Assembly (NCBI RefSeq): GCF_037975245.1
Contig: NC_092577.1
Span: 24,115,398-24,179,397 of the forward strand
Length of the DNA: 64,000 bases
From: Apostichopus japonicus
Lineage: Eukaryota; Echinodermata; Holothuroidea; Aspidochirotida; Stichopodidae
Direction of reading: 5' to 3'
A model generated the notes under the pieces. It saw only the letters and a program-made list of their open reading frames with translations. It made no database searches and was not told where the DNA came from. Both the position numbers and the translations under genes were made by a program. Numbering within the stretch: the stretch's first letter is position 1; each line of letters starts with the position of its first letter. Positions 1 through 12,100 of the stretch are shown here, one piece after another.

Positions 1-820
1 CTTCTTAGGTTTCCGTTTGGTGTACGCACTTCGTAAGCTCTTGGCTCCTGGCAGACTCCTGTTATTTCTCCTGGACACCAGGTTTTCTTTTCATTATTCA
101 ATATCCGGACTAGAGTGGTGATGGGTTTTTAGCGCTGGTCTTGGTGTCATGGTGTTCCTTCATTTTTTCTCTTCTGTCATTGATAGTATTGTATATCCGA
201 GTAGATTTCTAGAGCATCTGGGGTTGATGGTTGCTGGGTAGGACAGTTCTGACGGGTCTACTGAAAAGGATTTCTGCTGGCTATGGTAAATCAGCATCTA
301 GTGGTGTCACACGAAAGTTCAGCATGGCAATTTTTGGGTCTTGGTAAGACTTCTTGCACTTCTTTAGGAGAGATTTTCGCTCAACTAGTCCATTCGACTG
401 GGGGTATCGTGGATGTAGTATGTGTCACACCCCATCATGTACACATGTCTTGATACGGGTTTCCAACGAATTGAGGACCATTGTCTGAAACAATCTCGGT
501 TGGAACTCCTATAAGGCTTAATGTCTCACAAGTTAGGTGAGCCACGGTTGCACTTCATTCTCGATAGTGAACAAGTCAGTGGCCAGATTGGTCCATGGTG
601 TGGAAGGAATCTCATGTGGTTCTAGTGGCTCTTTCTTTTGACTTGGCTGTATTTCTTGACAGATGCTACAAGACTTGACACGGTGTCCGTGTTCAATTGA
701 TTGATTGATGTTGGGGTAGTAAACAGAATCACGAGCCACACGTCTTGTTTTCTCGATGGCCATGTGACCAGTATTTAATTGCTTAAGAATATCAGCTTGT
801 AGGGGTGTAGGAATCAACAC
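1..820 (-). pseudogene. gypsy integrase, partial and broken
   Basis: The segment 533-820 carries the HHCC zinc-binding region, with CSICQE and the approach to the catalytic core (TPWTNLATDLF). At 451-510 another frame reads VSDNGPQFVGNPY, the second catalytic Asp motif. Near 400-430, YPQSNGLVERKS carries the catalytic Glu. Integrase inserts the cDNA copy into chromosomal DNA. Frame changes between these motifs make it a pseudogene. The C-terminal part continues beyond position 1. Confidence 0.75.
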
Positions 821-1189
821 TTGTCTGCCCTTGAAAATAACACCATTTGATGTTCTTCTCGGTATGCCCAGTATGGAAGTAGGTCTGTTGGCAACTCTTT
901 AATATAGACTCCCATGCCACCCAGTGTTGATTATTTGATACAGAGCTCTGAAAGTTGGATCTTGGAAGGTTATACTTCGAAGAGCTTCTTGCTTACTGGT
1001 ACTAAAACTGTTGACATTAATGTTGGGCTCTTCATCGGCCTCTGTGATTTTGATGTTTTGTACACGAAGATCAAGAGGTATGTCATCATCCTTGTTTGGA
1101 TTTCGAAGTCGGCTTTGTGTATCTCATATAACCATGGTACTTGCAGGTTTGTAGATCAGGTCTAACGAGGTGGTTGGTTGGCTAGGCGT

Positions 1190-2160
1190 TTCTTCCATAT
1201 CATTTCAAGGGGTTTGTGGTCCGTATAAGCGGTGAAATGTGTGGAATCGAGTAATGCCAAAAACAAGTGCTAGAGTTTCTCTCACGATGTTGGATTAGTT
1301 GGACTGCGCTGGAGATAAGCTCTTTGAGGCGAAAGCAATTGGTTTCTCTTTCTGCAGGAGGCAGGCTCCATAGCCTTTTTGTGATGCATCCACTTCCAGT
1401 ACAGTTAACAAGTGAGGATTAAAGTACTGCAGACATGACCCTCTTGACGGTCAACGGTATGAAATGAAGAGCAAGCAGATTGGAGTCATGTTCCTCTTCT
1501 GTTAGACCAAACACGACAATATCGTCAGCAATCCCCACGAAGCCAGGAACTTAGCTGATGATGTCATCGCTTGACCTGAGGTTCGTTTGTAAGAATGGGA
1601 TGGTTTGGTAGTGCCGTTTGGCCGTGACGTTTTGTATCCCGTATGACGGGTCACGTAAAAAGCACTGATGATGTCATCCATTCGCTGCTGGAAAATGTCC
1701 TGACTTGTGGCCAATCCCAAGGGAAGCCTGCGAAAGCAGTATCTCCCGAATGGTGTTCGGAAGGTTGTCAGCTCTTGTGAGTCTCTAGCTAGGTGGACAG
1801 ACCAATAACCTGCCTTTGCATCCAACTTTGAGAAATATTTTGCATTGGCAAATGCTCGGTTAAGTTCTTCTAACGTTGGAATTTTGTGTGGGCACCGCGT
1901 CAGGTTTTGGTTGAGCCTCTTTTGGTCCAGACATGGCGACATCCTTCTTTATAACTGGTGAGTGAGCTACACCAGTCAGTGTGGTGGTTTACTTTTTTGA
2001 TTATGCCGTCATTCTCCATCTTGTCGAGCTCCGCTTTGAGTTTGTCCTTCAAGTGTATGCTACACTTTCTAGGTGGATCTATTGACGGTGTTGCATCTTC
2101 TTTGAGAATCAGTCTTGCAGGTGTCTTGAAACTACCGATGGTATCAAATCGGTGTGGAAA
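1190..2160 (-). pseudogene. gypsy reverse transcriptase and RNase H, broken
   Basis: Read on the minus strand, 1502-1942 encodes YFSKLDAKAGYWSVHL and FGRYCFRRLPLGLATSQDIF, which are RT palm and finger motifs. The preceding fingers segment (2000-2110) lies in another frame. The catalytic loop, read as IADD, sits near 1510-1525 in a different frame, because a 96-bp insertion plus its 14-bp duplication (110 bp in total) shifts the frame. The RNase H start LEVDASQKGYGACLLQ is at about 1350-1405. The enzyme would copy the element RNA and degrade the template; this copy cannot be translated through. Confidence 0.8.
1569..1664 (+). mobile_element. 96-bp 5'-truncated LINE tail with 14-bp TSD
   Basis: The insert matches the last ~95 bp of the Tx1-like LINE whose 3' end is at 17073. 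It ends in ACGTAAAAAGCA. It is flanked by identical 14-bp direct repeats, CTGATGATGTCATC, at 1555-1568 and 1665-1678, the hallmark of target-primed insertion. It lies in the opposite orientation to the host gypsy element and disrupts the RT frame just before the catalytic loop. It could also be read as a very short SINE-like element carrying a LINE tail. Confidence 0.85.
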
Positions 2161-2260
2161 ATGTTGACAAGATAATGTACAGTATTGATCTTGGTTTTCA
2201 TTTCAGCAGTGCTGACATGGATGGTAACGGTTGTGAGCGCGTCACATAGTGGCAATCCTG

Positions 2261-2775
2261 CTACTGCTGGCCCAGGAACAAACCACATAGAATGTGTGCT
2301 TTATTTAACCAGGGGGATCCGTTGTAACGACATGTTATGATTATGAATCCGAGACATGGTATCCTAGTACCACTGTAGGCAGAAAGTTTGATATTGACTG
2401 GCTTTACATGTGACCTCCACTGGGTGTGTCCGTACATCTGTTTGATTATTCGCAGAGGTAAAGTATTACCGTTGGCACCTGTGGAAATTTGAAGTTTAAG
2501 GTGGTGTCGCCCTCTTAAGCTGGGGCACATAACATCAAGTGCGCTAAATGCTTCAGCTCTTGCTGACTATCATGCTGACTTTCTACCACGGTTTCTGGGA
2601 TTAAATCTTTTGTGCTTGTCAGATGGTGTTTGTTTTGTTTTGTGAAATATTTGTCACCCTGTTGTCCATTTTCCATGCGTTTTGGTTTACGGCACATTCT
2701 AGCCCAATGACCCTTGGCGCCGCATTTCTTGCAAGTATCATTGTTTTGGCGGATGGGAGAGCCCACAATTTCCAC
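2261..2775 (-). pseudogene. gypsy nucleocapsid zinc knuckle and retropepsin, broken
   Basis: The segment 2515-2775 contains CKKCGAKGHWARMC, a CCHC RNA-binding knuckle. Overlapping it in another frame, 2261-2530 carries a retropepsin-like stretch, STGANGNTLPLR, where active family members have a catalytic Asp in DTGA. Here the Asp codon is replaced by Ser, so the protease would be inactive even without the frameshift. The flexible hydrophobic strand after the active site (IKLSAYSGTRIPCLG) is typical of this domain. The change of frame between the knuckle and the protease is either mutation or an ancestral gag-pol frameshift; decay elsewhere in the element favours mutation. Confidence 0.65.
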
Positions 2776-3284
2776 ATTTTCTGGTGGAATTAACCAAACT
2801 GATTGAAGCCCCAGAATCTAGGTTTTGCAAACATTGTTTACCTGCTATTATGGCTTCATACTTCCGCCCCTCAGTGAGGACTTTGTCAAGTTCATAACCT
2901 TTAGGTTTGTCTAGCAGATCTCTTTGAAATGCCTCGCATTTGGCAGAAGCTATTCTTACTCGATGACTCTCTCTGACAATTCAGTGTCAGTAAAATCACA
3001 TTCTTTAGCATGATGGCGACAACGGTTAACAAATGCATCCAACGGTTCATTATTTTGTTTATATGTCATTAATTTTCAGTTGAGACTCAAAGAGGGACCA
3101 CAGTTTTGTAGGGTCATTCTGGTCTGTTGCTGATACCACCAACCGCTATCTTTGTATTCATAGCCTGTTATACAGTATCAGTTATGCCGTGATCAAGAAA
3201 ACATAACTCTATTCTATGTTTGAATAGTTGGAATTCTTCTCCTACATCAGTGGCAGACCAGTTCATATCATGAAATTTGGCCAT
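2776..3284 (-). pseudogene. gypsy gag (capsid region), broken
   Basis: An ATG at 3284 opens a frame beginning MAKFHDMNWSATDVGEEFQ, which resembles the start of gypsy Gag proteins that assemble the cytoplasmic particle. Further down, near 2870-2970, another frame reads AKCEAFQRDLLDKPKGYELD, a Gag-like helical segment before the zinc motifs. A first zinc motif (CGNCGLSHPPK) follows near 2770 and overlaps the next feature. The pieces lie in different frames, so at least one indel separates them. The family assignment rests on the position upstream of the zinc knuckle and protease and on overall character. Confidence 0.6.
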
Positions 3285-5204
3285 GATGTGGTGTACCGAT
3301 CAACAGACTGGAGAACATAAATAATAATACACTTAGGGAATATATATGTTGATATTTCATGGTAGCCTATGTAAAATACCCTGGGCAGGCCTACCTCAGG
3401 TCTATATTGAGAATTGTTTGAGAATACGATTACAGTCCACGAGACCGAACGTCCGCGAGACCGAAATTGAGAAAAGGTCCGCGAGACCTGTCAAGCTAAA
3501 TACAGTAGTCAGTAACATGTTGTCTCTTTACTCTGGTTATCACTAAGCATCCACTGTTCATAGCATACTGTACAGTACTGTCCTTCTTGAAAGTCATATG
3601 GTTATGGCTAAAAATGGTCACGGTCACACTGAATTCCTGAATTCGAGAATAGCTAAGGATAGTGTGTGTACAGTGACGTCACGGTCACGCCGAATCCGAG
3701 AATAGCATAATTCGCTCAGTGTTTCAGGCACATGTTCACTTAAATGCAAATAACGTTAGAACTAGGCTAAGAATAGTCACACAAATATCACCACGTTACA
3801 CACGAACATCAACAGGTGTAACATTAGGCCAAGGCTAGGCCTATGTCAAGTTGGATAGCCTACCTGCAGTGCTACCGTGCGTACGAACAGCACCAGGCCT
3901 ACCGAATTCGAGAATAGAATAATTTGCTCACTGTTTCAGGCACATTACTTGAATGCAAACTGAAGGGCCGATTACACAACTCCCCAATCGTAGTCACACG
4001 AACATCACCACGTTACACACGAACAGCAGCAGGTGTAAACATTACGCCAAGGCTATGCCAAGTTCGGATATACTATATAGCCTACCGTACGAAGGAGCGC
4101 AAATATCACCTAAAACACAAAGCTCACGATGCGAAAAACAATCTGTAATCGATATTTCAAGATGATTTATTCCTAAGTTACCAAAACGCGACAATTATAC
4201 TAAAACTAAACCCCCTTAGGACAATAAGAAAAAAATATGATGTCGTTTCCGAAAATTGTAGTCTAACCGAGCAGCAGACGACTGAGAAGAGTGATTTCAA
4301 ACAATTATAAGCTTAGCCAAATTACAGTAAGGATGACAGAAAATTTACTTTGGTTCTGACACTATAACACATTTGCATGCTGCTAAGTACACAACATATC
4401 CAATTCAAGTACAATCTCCTGTGGGATGAGTAGAGGTATTACAAGCCATTTGACCTACTTACCACAACTCCTTCCTCTTGTGTTTCAGACAGTAAGCAGT
4501 TAAATGACAATACATATTATAAACTTGATACTTATTGTGGTTGTCATTGTGGTTAACGAATGTATGCATGTAATGCTTACCCATCGTGGGTGACACTTGT
4601 TTCATTTTAAAAGCCAGGTGGGTCTCCATTGTATGAATTTATCCAATCTGCAGCTGCTACATCATAATCCTAATTTTAAGCGCCCCATCTATCAATAACA
4701 AACCAATGTAAACAATTAAGTTCAATTATATTTTCACAAATAATTTGGCTGAATGCATTCCTCTAAATGCAAGTTCATTTATGCGTAAATAACAGACGGC
4801 CAAAAAAATGAAAGGGCAAAATTATTAAAACATACAAAGTTAGACCCACATGCATTAGTTCATAGGCTACCACTGATGAGACCACTTGTTATATTATATT
4901 TTATCAAAATAATACTGCATGTTATTGCAGAGCCTAACGTTATGCTATGTCTGGTAAAATATATAGCCGAGCAACATAGGCCATAACTCCAGTCTTAGGT
5001 CCCATTGCTTTTCGATCAGTATAATGAATTCAAGAGGGTCCATTCCCAGCGAACACAGAAACGTTTCGTCTTTCGTTTTCATAACGTTATTTGTGCTGTC
5101 ATAAATATGTCAGGAAAACGTTTTCATATCTCCTAAAAACGTGATGGCGACGATTTTATAACACCACATTTAACGTTATAAATACATATTTTAGAGGTAT
5201 ACAT
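3285..5204. other. Non-coding stretch with no recognisable gene
   Basis: I see no conserved coding signal. The left part holds an imperfect tandem duplication (described separately) and several CRE-like ACGTCA motifs near 3675-3690. From about 4200 to 5200 the DNA is AT-rich and shows no repeat structure that I can name. The missing 5' LTR of the gypsy element could have been here, but no TG...CA bounded repeat was found. Confidence 0.5.
3690..4100. repeat. Imperfect tandem duplication, unit about 200 bp
   Basis: Copy 1 starts at 3690 and copy 2 at 3902. Both begin CCGAAT(C/T)CGAGAATAG, followed by GTTTCAGGCACAT, TCACCACGTTACACACGAAC, an AGGTGTAA motif and a CCAAGGCTA motif in the same order, with several indels between copies. 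Both spacing and order are conserved, so this is a diverged direct duplication and not chance similarity. Its function is unknown. Confidence 0.7.
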
Positions 5205-5665
5205 AAAGGTGCTTTTTACGTGCAAAGAATACGGAAACGGACCAAAGGTCAACAACCAAAAACAATCTGTCTTTAAAACAACCACCACAAACCACCACAA
5301 ACACAAATCTCTCACTAACGTAGCGTTTAACGTGACGTAAAAAAGGACACGGACCCAAGGCCAACACAGAAGCAAAAACAATCTGTCTTTAAAACAACCA
5401 ACACAAACGAGCACCTGTAAAACAACCACCAAAAACCCAACTGAAACCCAGAAACACAAATCTCTGGGATGAGGGGTACCCCCAAAAAAGGCCTGTCGTA
5501 TACTATCGGGACGGCGCTCCCGGATGAAATTTGAGTGAGTCAGTTGTCGTTACATAATATGGGTGGCTTTTTTTCTGTTTGTGTTTTTGGGTTTTGCTTC
5601 TGTTGGCCTTGAGTCCGTGTCCTTTTCAAGTCACGTTAAACGCTACGTTAGTGAGAGATTAACCA
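5205..5665. mobile_element. Two LINE 3' tails in inverted arrangement
   Basis: From 5459 leftwards on the minus strand the sequence matches the 3'UTR of the ORF1-only LINE at 40420-40731 and ends in GCACGTAAAAAGCAC at about 5211. From about 5490 to 5660 on the plus strand it matches the upstream part of the same 3'UTR, beginning CCTGTCGTATACTATCGGG. The two halves therefore point away from each other. This is the structure expected of a 5'-inverted LINE insertion (twin priming), though two independent insertions are possible. No clear target-site duplication was found. The minus-strand open frame here (5133-5459) is 3'UTR sequence, not a gene. Confidence 0.7.
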
Positions 5666-6213
5666 AAAATGCAGCCCAGCAAAATTAAAGTCTATTAATA
5701 TTACATATTAAGCTGTAACCACATATCCTACCCTTAACTTCAAACTCCCAACACCACACAAAATTCTAACAACATGAATTTTGTAAGAAATAAAGATCAG
5801 TCAATTAAATAGTGTGTTTGCCCAGTTGGGCCCCCTTGAGTAAGGAAAATCCTGACAATAGCCCATTTACAGCCCAGATACCAAAACAACGGTTATTTTA
5901 CTCTTGCCATTTTGGGGTTAAAACCTTGTTACAACTATCATTTTCTGATGCAATAGCGGTTTATGAAGTCAAGTTTTTTGGGTATAAAAACTGTGCTCCT
6001 TGCTGTGGGTAAACGCAGCAATGGCCCAGCTATAGCCCAGCAAAAATTGAACAAAAAATTACATAAGAGGTAAAGGAAATCAATAAAATCATGGAAAAAT
6101 TGTTGTCACAATCCTACAAAGCCATAAGCCAGTCTGCTTGTTCCCACCACCAAAAAATCAGCTTCTCATGCAAAGATTAAACAAGGTATGCATGGTTTCA
6201 TTTTCTTCCATAG
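5666..6213. other. Intergenic DNA, nothing recognised
   Basis: No coding similarity is visible. The motif AGCCCAG recurs several times between 5670 and 6240 (for example 5866, 6031 and 6229) without a regular period. A pyrimidine-rich tract ending in TAG at 6213 may be the splice acceptor of the next feature. Confidence 0.4.
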
Positions 6214-9182
6214 CATATCAGTGAGTCAAGCCCAGATAGAGAGCCAGCGAAGGATTCACAGAGGATGGGGTGCAATTTCGGGTGTCCTTGGAATATCACG
6301 AACAACATTATACAGAAGAAGTCAGCTTCAACTGAGAACAAGCCAAGGTAGCAACTACAGTGACATCACTGCCGAGGAGCTAGACAGGATAATGGATATC
6401 CTGAGAATATCCCCAAATGCAGGTAATTATTCAACACTAGGGTGTGGTTTCACTTGCTTAAGTAGTAAAATCGTGCCAATGAGTAGGCAAATGGAAATGA
6501 AATCCTAAAAATTTGCTTTCTTTAAGGTGCTGTGATAATGGACGTAATATATTCATGTCTAAATTTGTTTTTCTGTCGACGACTGGTGCCTTCACTTATC
6601 GTACTTAATTGACAGCTTATCAAGGTCACGTATGGCAAATTGCTTTGGCATGGGCATCATATGGGAAAGTATGTTATTTTTAATGGCGTAATTTAAGTAA
6701 CATGATTACAAGAGACAATAGTTGTTGGATGATATACATCTTACAAATTATTTTTGGATTTCATAGCATTCAAAAATTTTAACATTTACAACCAGTATAG
6801 TCGATTTCAAACAGATCTGTTTACAACTAGTTTGGGTTACTGATTGTTTGTCATATCGGAAAATGGAAATGATCATAATGAGTACAACCTCCAGGTCAAC
6901 AGAGAGGGAACTAAACATAAAACACAAAGGGAATGCAGAAATGTATGAAGTTGGAACGCTTCTTTTGACAGTATATAGTGAGGGTTGATGTTAGCAGGTT
7001 GCTGCATATCTGATTTTGAAGGGAAAAAAGGCATAAGCTCTATGAGTATGATTTCCACAAAATGTAGTAATTGGAAGTGATAAAAGTACATATCATCTCT
7101 TTTATCTGGAGAAGCATGTATTGTAATATTGTGACGAGCCCGGCTCCTCCGATAGTGATACTATATCGGGACTCGCGATAGAAAGGTACTGGGGTTATCT
7201 TGATGCCGTATTTATGCTTCTTCAGATGTCTCGAACGGGAGAAAACGATGAGTTCACAGAAAAACAATTTGACAAGATCGGATTTGATTAGTGATTCGGT
7301 ATAATTTCTTCTCTGTCGATTCTCTTTACAAATAAAACTAAATTACAATGATTTGACTTGACTCCGTCAATTAAGCAATTAGAAGTGATAAATTTCTGAC
7401 GGAGTAATAAACTTTCGGCCCCATTTATACCTTACTTCTATAAAGTCCCACTGCGCATAATCAGTAGGCAGCCAATAACCTGACCATCCTGTATTAACTT
7501 AACGATATAAAAATAAGTGCGCTGGCACTGATCTGCCCTCATTGGTTGGGAGTTTGGAAGTCCCTCCCTTTTCTATGGAAACTTCCATACCACGTGAGAG
7601 CACCTTCTCGAATGTTCCACAGACATAATGGAATCTATTTTGGGAAAAGGCCCTGTACCAAAATTCAATAAGATAGTTAAAACTTCTCGTGGGAAAACTG
7701 AATCCATGACCTAGATAAATATATAAGAGGCCTGTAAGGTGTCTCGATGGAGTGTTTCGGTAACATCAAAGAGATGGTATCACTATTTCATAACAGTATG
7801 CCTGTTCAATGACGTTAGATACCACTGTAAATACAATTTTATATTACAGGAGAAAGAATCGTCATTGCAGCTTTGAGGGGCCGAGCAATCTGCATCAGAA
7901 GGCAAAGGCTACGACTGGCCCTCAGACGTATTGAATCCTGTTGGGAGAATACTCAGAAGAACACGTTCCATAGTTAGAAGAACATACACTGTTGCTGGAC
8001 CCAATGAAGTTTGGTATGTTTCCTTCATGCACTAGACCGAGTAATTTTCTCAGAGAGAGATTTTATGGTAAATGTTATGGTACGTTAACTTGACTTCAAG
8101 CAGATCTACTGAACACAAAAATTACATGGACTTTCATTCGGCTTGGTTAAGCTTGATGTACTAAACAAAACTTCTGTAACCTGTAGGAAGTCATTGTGAA
8201 TAAATGGATTGTATTAATCCATACTATGATGCACTAAAGATAATTGTTTCCATTTTTCATGTATTAGGTATTTCAGGATCATTAATCACCGGCCCCTTTA
8301 AAGGAAGAACACACAGTTTTGTTAGGCTTCTGTACATACATACAAAAGTCAATGAGGAGCTTGAAGAACCCTTATAGATTTTTCATGTATTTGTTGTTCA
8401 TGCCTGCATGTATGCAACATCAACATAATGCAGTATGTTGGTTACATATCCGACAACCTATAGTCCCCAATGATAAAGACACTAACAGATGTGTTTTACT
8501 GATTATGTTGTTTCTTCCAGGCACCTACATGGGAACCACAAAGTAGTTCGTTGGCGTTTTGTCATCCATGGCTGTGTGGATGGCTACAGTAGGGTCATTA
8601 TTTACTTATGCTGTACTACAAACAACTTGGCAGCAACTGTCCTCAGACTATTCCAAGAAGCTACAAATTCATATGGCATACCATCGAGAGTGAGGACTGA
8701 CATGGGTGTAGAAAATACTGGTGTCGCTCGTTTCGTGATTCAGGCAAGGGGTTTCAACAGAGGCAGCATAATGACCGGTTTGAGTGTCCACAACCAAATA
8801 ATTGAAAGGCTGTGGGAATGAAGTAAACCAACGAATTGGCTCTGTTTTCAGATAAATTTTCTTTTCCCTTGAAGAAAACCTCCTTAACCCCCTTCATGAA
8901 GTTCATATGTATTGTTTACACTTTGTTTTCCTCCAGGCTATTAATGAAGATATATCAGAATTTGTCAAAATCAATCTCCACTTCAGCTGTGGGATTCTGG
9001 TACTCTAAACAGGTTTGAAAGTAATTCCACAGGGGTCAGTAGCATCTTGTCTGATGACCATGGTAATGTAAATGAAGATCAATGGTATACAGTGAATGAA
9101 GCAGATGAGAGAGGGGTAGTTATTCCACAAAGCCAGGTTGATACAGCTGATACACCACAGCTAGGCAAGTACTTGAAAACTT
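6214..9182 (+). pseudogene. Integrase-core-like gene, four exons, broken
   Basis: The exons are 6214-6422 (helix-turn-helix-like LGISRTTLYRR and YSDITAEELD), 7850-8013, 8521-about 8820 and 8937-about 9182. Splice sites are AG/GT at 6423, 7849, 8014 and 8520. Exon 3 encodes [37 protein letters not shown] and [11 protein letters not shown], an integrase-type DDE core (acidic residues in DGYSR, TDMG and IERLW) of a gene family common in fishes and marine invertebrates. Decay is clear: exon 2 changes frame after RRIE near 7940, exon 3 ends in a stop just after the ERLW motif, and exon 4 needs a frame change to reach LQLWDSGTLNRFE. It may be a transposon-derived gene or a dead transposon. The family is well supported; its cellular role is not known to me. 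Confidence 0.7.
7440..7730 (+). promoter_or_regulatory. Promoter-like stretch inside the integrase-like gene's first intron
   Basis: Within about 190 bp there is an inverted CCAAT motif (ATTGG, 7541), an E-box CACGTG (7591) and TATATAAG (7720-7727), in the order of a compact RNA polymerase II promoter. A TGTGACGAGCC motif at about 7131, resembling an LTR start, lies upstream. A solo LTR is possible, but I could not find its matching end or a target-site duplication. The motifs are seen; promoter function is inference. Confidence 0.25.
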
Positions 9183-12100
9183 GATGATTGCTTGTTCCAT
9201 GATTAGGAATAACTCCTTTATTGTAATTATTTGGGAGCTAATGATTGAATTTTGGTTTCTTACTATTTTATTTTTTTTACACTATATGTATTCCATATTT
9301 ACTTCTGTACCTGGTATTAGCTGTTGTTCCAACGCAATGAGGAAGGTGTCCCTATAGCTCTTACTGGCAAAATTGTGACCTCTGGTTGGCTTTTCTAAAC
9401 AGGAGTAGAATATTTTTTTCCACATCTCATCCTTCCAATTGTTTCATTTAAGGAAATATGAGTTATCTTGTTTTGAATACATTCAGATCTATTGTAAATA
9501 TTTTATAATCACAGGACATCCACTATAGTATTTTTTCACTGCATTAACCTATTCACTTTGATCCATGATGTAATCAGTCTCATGATGTAATCAGTCTTCA
9601 GACATAACAGCTTATTCATAGCCCCATGCCCATTTTCCGTGTGCACAAACCGTTACAATACAGGATTATCGAGGCAATAAAACCGGATCTCCTAGTACCT
9701 TGTTAGGTAGATGCCCCCTACTGTGACCCACATACACCTTGTGACAAGATCCATCTTCATATGCATGACTGCATCCTGAATAAAATTCACTGCAATGAAA
9801 TGTCAGTTTATGGCCTTGGGATGGTAACAATGTGTTTAAATTAATTACTAAGTGTGTACACAATTTGACCCAGGTACCAATAATGAAAATAATATTTATA
9901 CAACCATACCTGTCTAAAATGAAATGTGCACTGCACAGTTTTGTCATGTGGCTTTCAGGACAACACTTTACAAAAGATTGGTGCAAATGTTCATGACAAA
10001 CAGTCAAATTAACAAAACAATGAAGGATAGATAACAGATAGGAAATTTATTATAAGCACACTTTGAAATATGACAAGAGTTGAGATTGTTTGAGAAGAGC
10101 ATGCAAAGAATAAATAATGCATATACGTTGGCATTTACAATGAGCCCCAAGTATGAGAAGTAATGTAAAAATGTAGAACTGTTTTTTTTTTTACAAAAAC
10201 AATATTTGATCATTCAGCTGTCATTTATTAGCCACTTCAGTGTGATATAATTGATTCCAGCGGTGAAAGACAAGGATATACTTGGGTCATACTTCACTGC
10301 CAGCACATTATCTGTAGAACAATGAATACACATTTATATTCCTAAATGTGAAAGAATGCCAAAATGCATTGTAGGTTCTATGATGTAACATAGTAATATT
10401 TCTAAATTTGTTATACTCAATGGGTGTAAGATATACTTGTTCTTTGATACAGCGAAAAGCATTAGATGTGGCGATATATTCCCAACTTCGCTGCTGACCA
10501 AAAATGGATAGACTTCTTTACTCGATATGATACATCAGCATATCAAATTCATACCCACCATGTATAATTATAATCACTATACTGTTTTCAATATTTACAA
10601 CTAGATTTGGTCGACTCCTGCAAGTGACCACTGCTTCGAATAATATTGACCACCTGCTGTGGATGACCTTTTTTTATTGACCTGTGCTATATCTTACCTC
10701 TGGCTAGTTTCACACACAATTTTATTCACTGTATGTTCACCAAGTTTTGCCCTTCATCTTTCATGTGTTCTCATAGATTGCTTACTTGAGTGATCTCTCA
10801 AAGCTTAAAGGAGAATAAGAATATGTAAAACTATACCATCTTTTGGTTGTGTTTGATTCCACATGTTGACACATCTTGTATTGGACCTACTAATAGTACT
10901 TATCTGGGACGTGGGCTCCTCATTTGAAGGTATGGAAAGTCCTTGAAACATGCATCATTACTAACCATGAGGTGTCTTTCCTTCTAAAAATCTGTTACAC
11001 ACTCATTCTTTGCTTGATTACATCTTATCACCCTAGGGAGGAAATGAAACACACTATATTGTCACCTCATATAGGCAGCCCTCAAATCTGAGCGAGTGAT
11101 TGACAGTACCAGATGTACTTTCTGGAAATCCTCATACTCTGCCATAGCAACAGAGCATGTAGTAATTATGAGACTGTAGGTGTAACCAGAGAGGTGTAAC
11201 AATAATTCAAAAGAAAGAAGATTGCATTAGCCTATGATATTGAATTTCTGCTGCCAGTATTTGCACAGGGATGTTAATATTAGGCTAAGCGAAACAATTG
11301 CCTCTACTGTACAATGGAGGTAAAAACAGACCTCCATGACTGTACTATCACCATGGGGCTATCTGCTCTGATTTAGCTATGGCAGGTATTGCAGGAATTG
11401 GTCACTGCAGGCAGCCTGTTGTGCCAAGGACGAAATGAGGAAGTTGCTGCCCTCACAGCATATGTAATTTTCTACTCTTACCTACTAAACTCCATGCCAA
11501 CTGCTTAGTATGTAAAAGATCGAGAAAAAGAATAACATCACAATTTCTAACACCGCAACACAGAACACATAGTAGAAGGATTTAAGGATGTTACTTTGTT
11601 TCACATATGTAAGAAATATGTACATGTATTCCTAAAAGTTTGCCTTGAAACGTTTCTTCGAAACTTTTCTACAACTTTTCAGTCATGTTTTTGATTGCAG
11701 TAATTTGTAGGATATGCTACAGTGCCATTGGTAACTGGTACTTGCCTGCAGTGATGTGAGATGACTGTGGCTTTCACATGTGGTAATACCAATGGGTTAT
11801 TAATCTCATGTAAACTCCTTAGTAATGCCTTTGAGTTAATTTAGCATATTATTTCCTTTTACTTAACGAATGGTTTCCAAAGACAATTCAATGACACATG
11901 CAGGTATACAGAACTGCCTTCATTAATTGATAAATATGGACGGGGGATATCCCCCCTCCCCCTGCTTGCACATTATACACCTGAGGCATACTTGGTATCC
12001 ATTGTTGAAAATAGAAAATTAGGACGGGGGAAGACAGAGGGTTCCTGCTCCACTTTTACCCACCCCTCCCCCAGCCATTTTTTGGTTTTTGTTTTGTTAA

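Larger units (their letters stand above)
1..3284 (-). mobile_element. Degenerate Ty3/gypsy LTR retrotransposon, 3' end beyond window
   Basis: Read on the minus strand, the order is gag (start near 3284), two CCHC-type zinc motifs, retropepsin, reverse transcriptase, RNase H and integrase. This is the canonical Ty3/gypsy order. The integrase runs off the left edge of the window, so the 3' LTR is not seen. No reading frame is continuous: gag, RT and integrase each change frame or carry stops. The element is therefore an old, inactive copy. A 96-bp LINE tail (1569-1664) lies inside the RT. No 5' LTR could be delimited to the right of 3284. Confidence 0.85.

Noticed and set aside
3924..4165. Two overlapping plus-strand open frames
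   Set aside because: They lie in the tandem duplication and differ between its copies; no coding conservation is visible.
5133..5459. 108-codon hydrophobic minus-strand open frame
   Set aside because: It coincides with LINE 3'UTR sequence (TGTTTTTGGTT-rich), not with a membrane protein.
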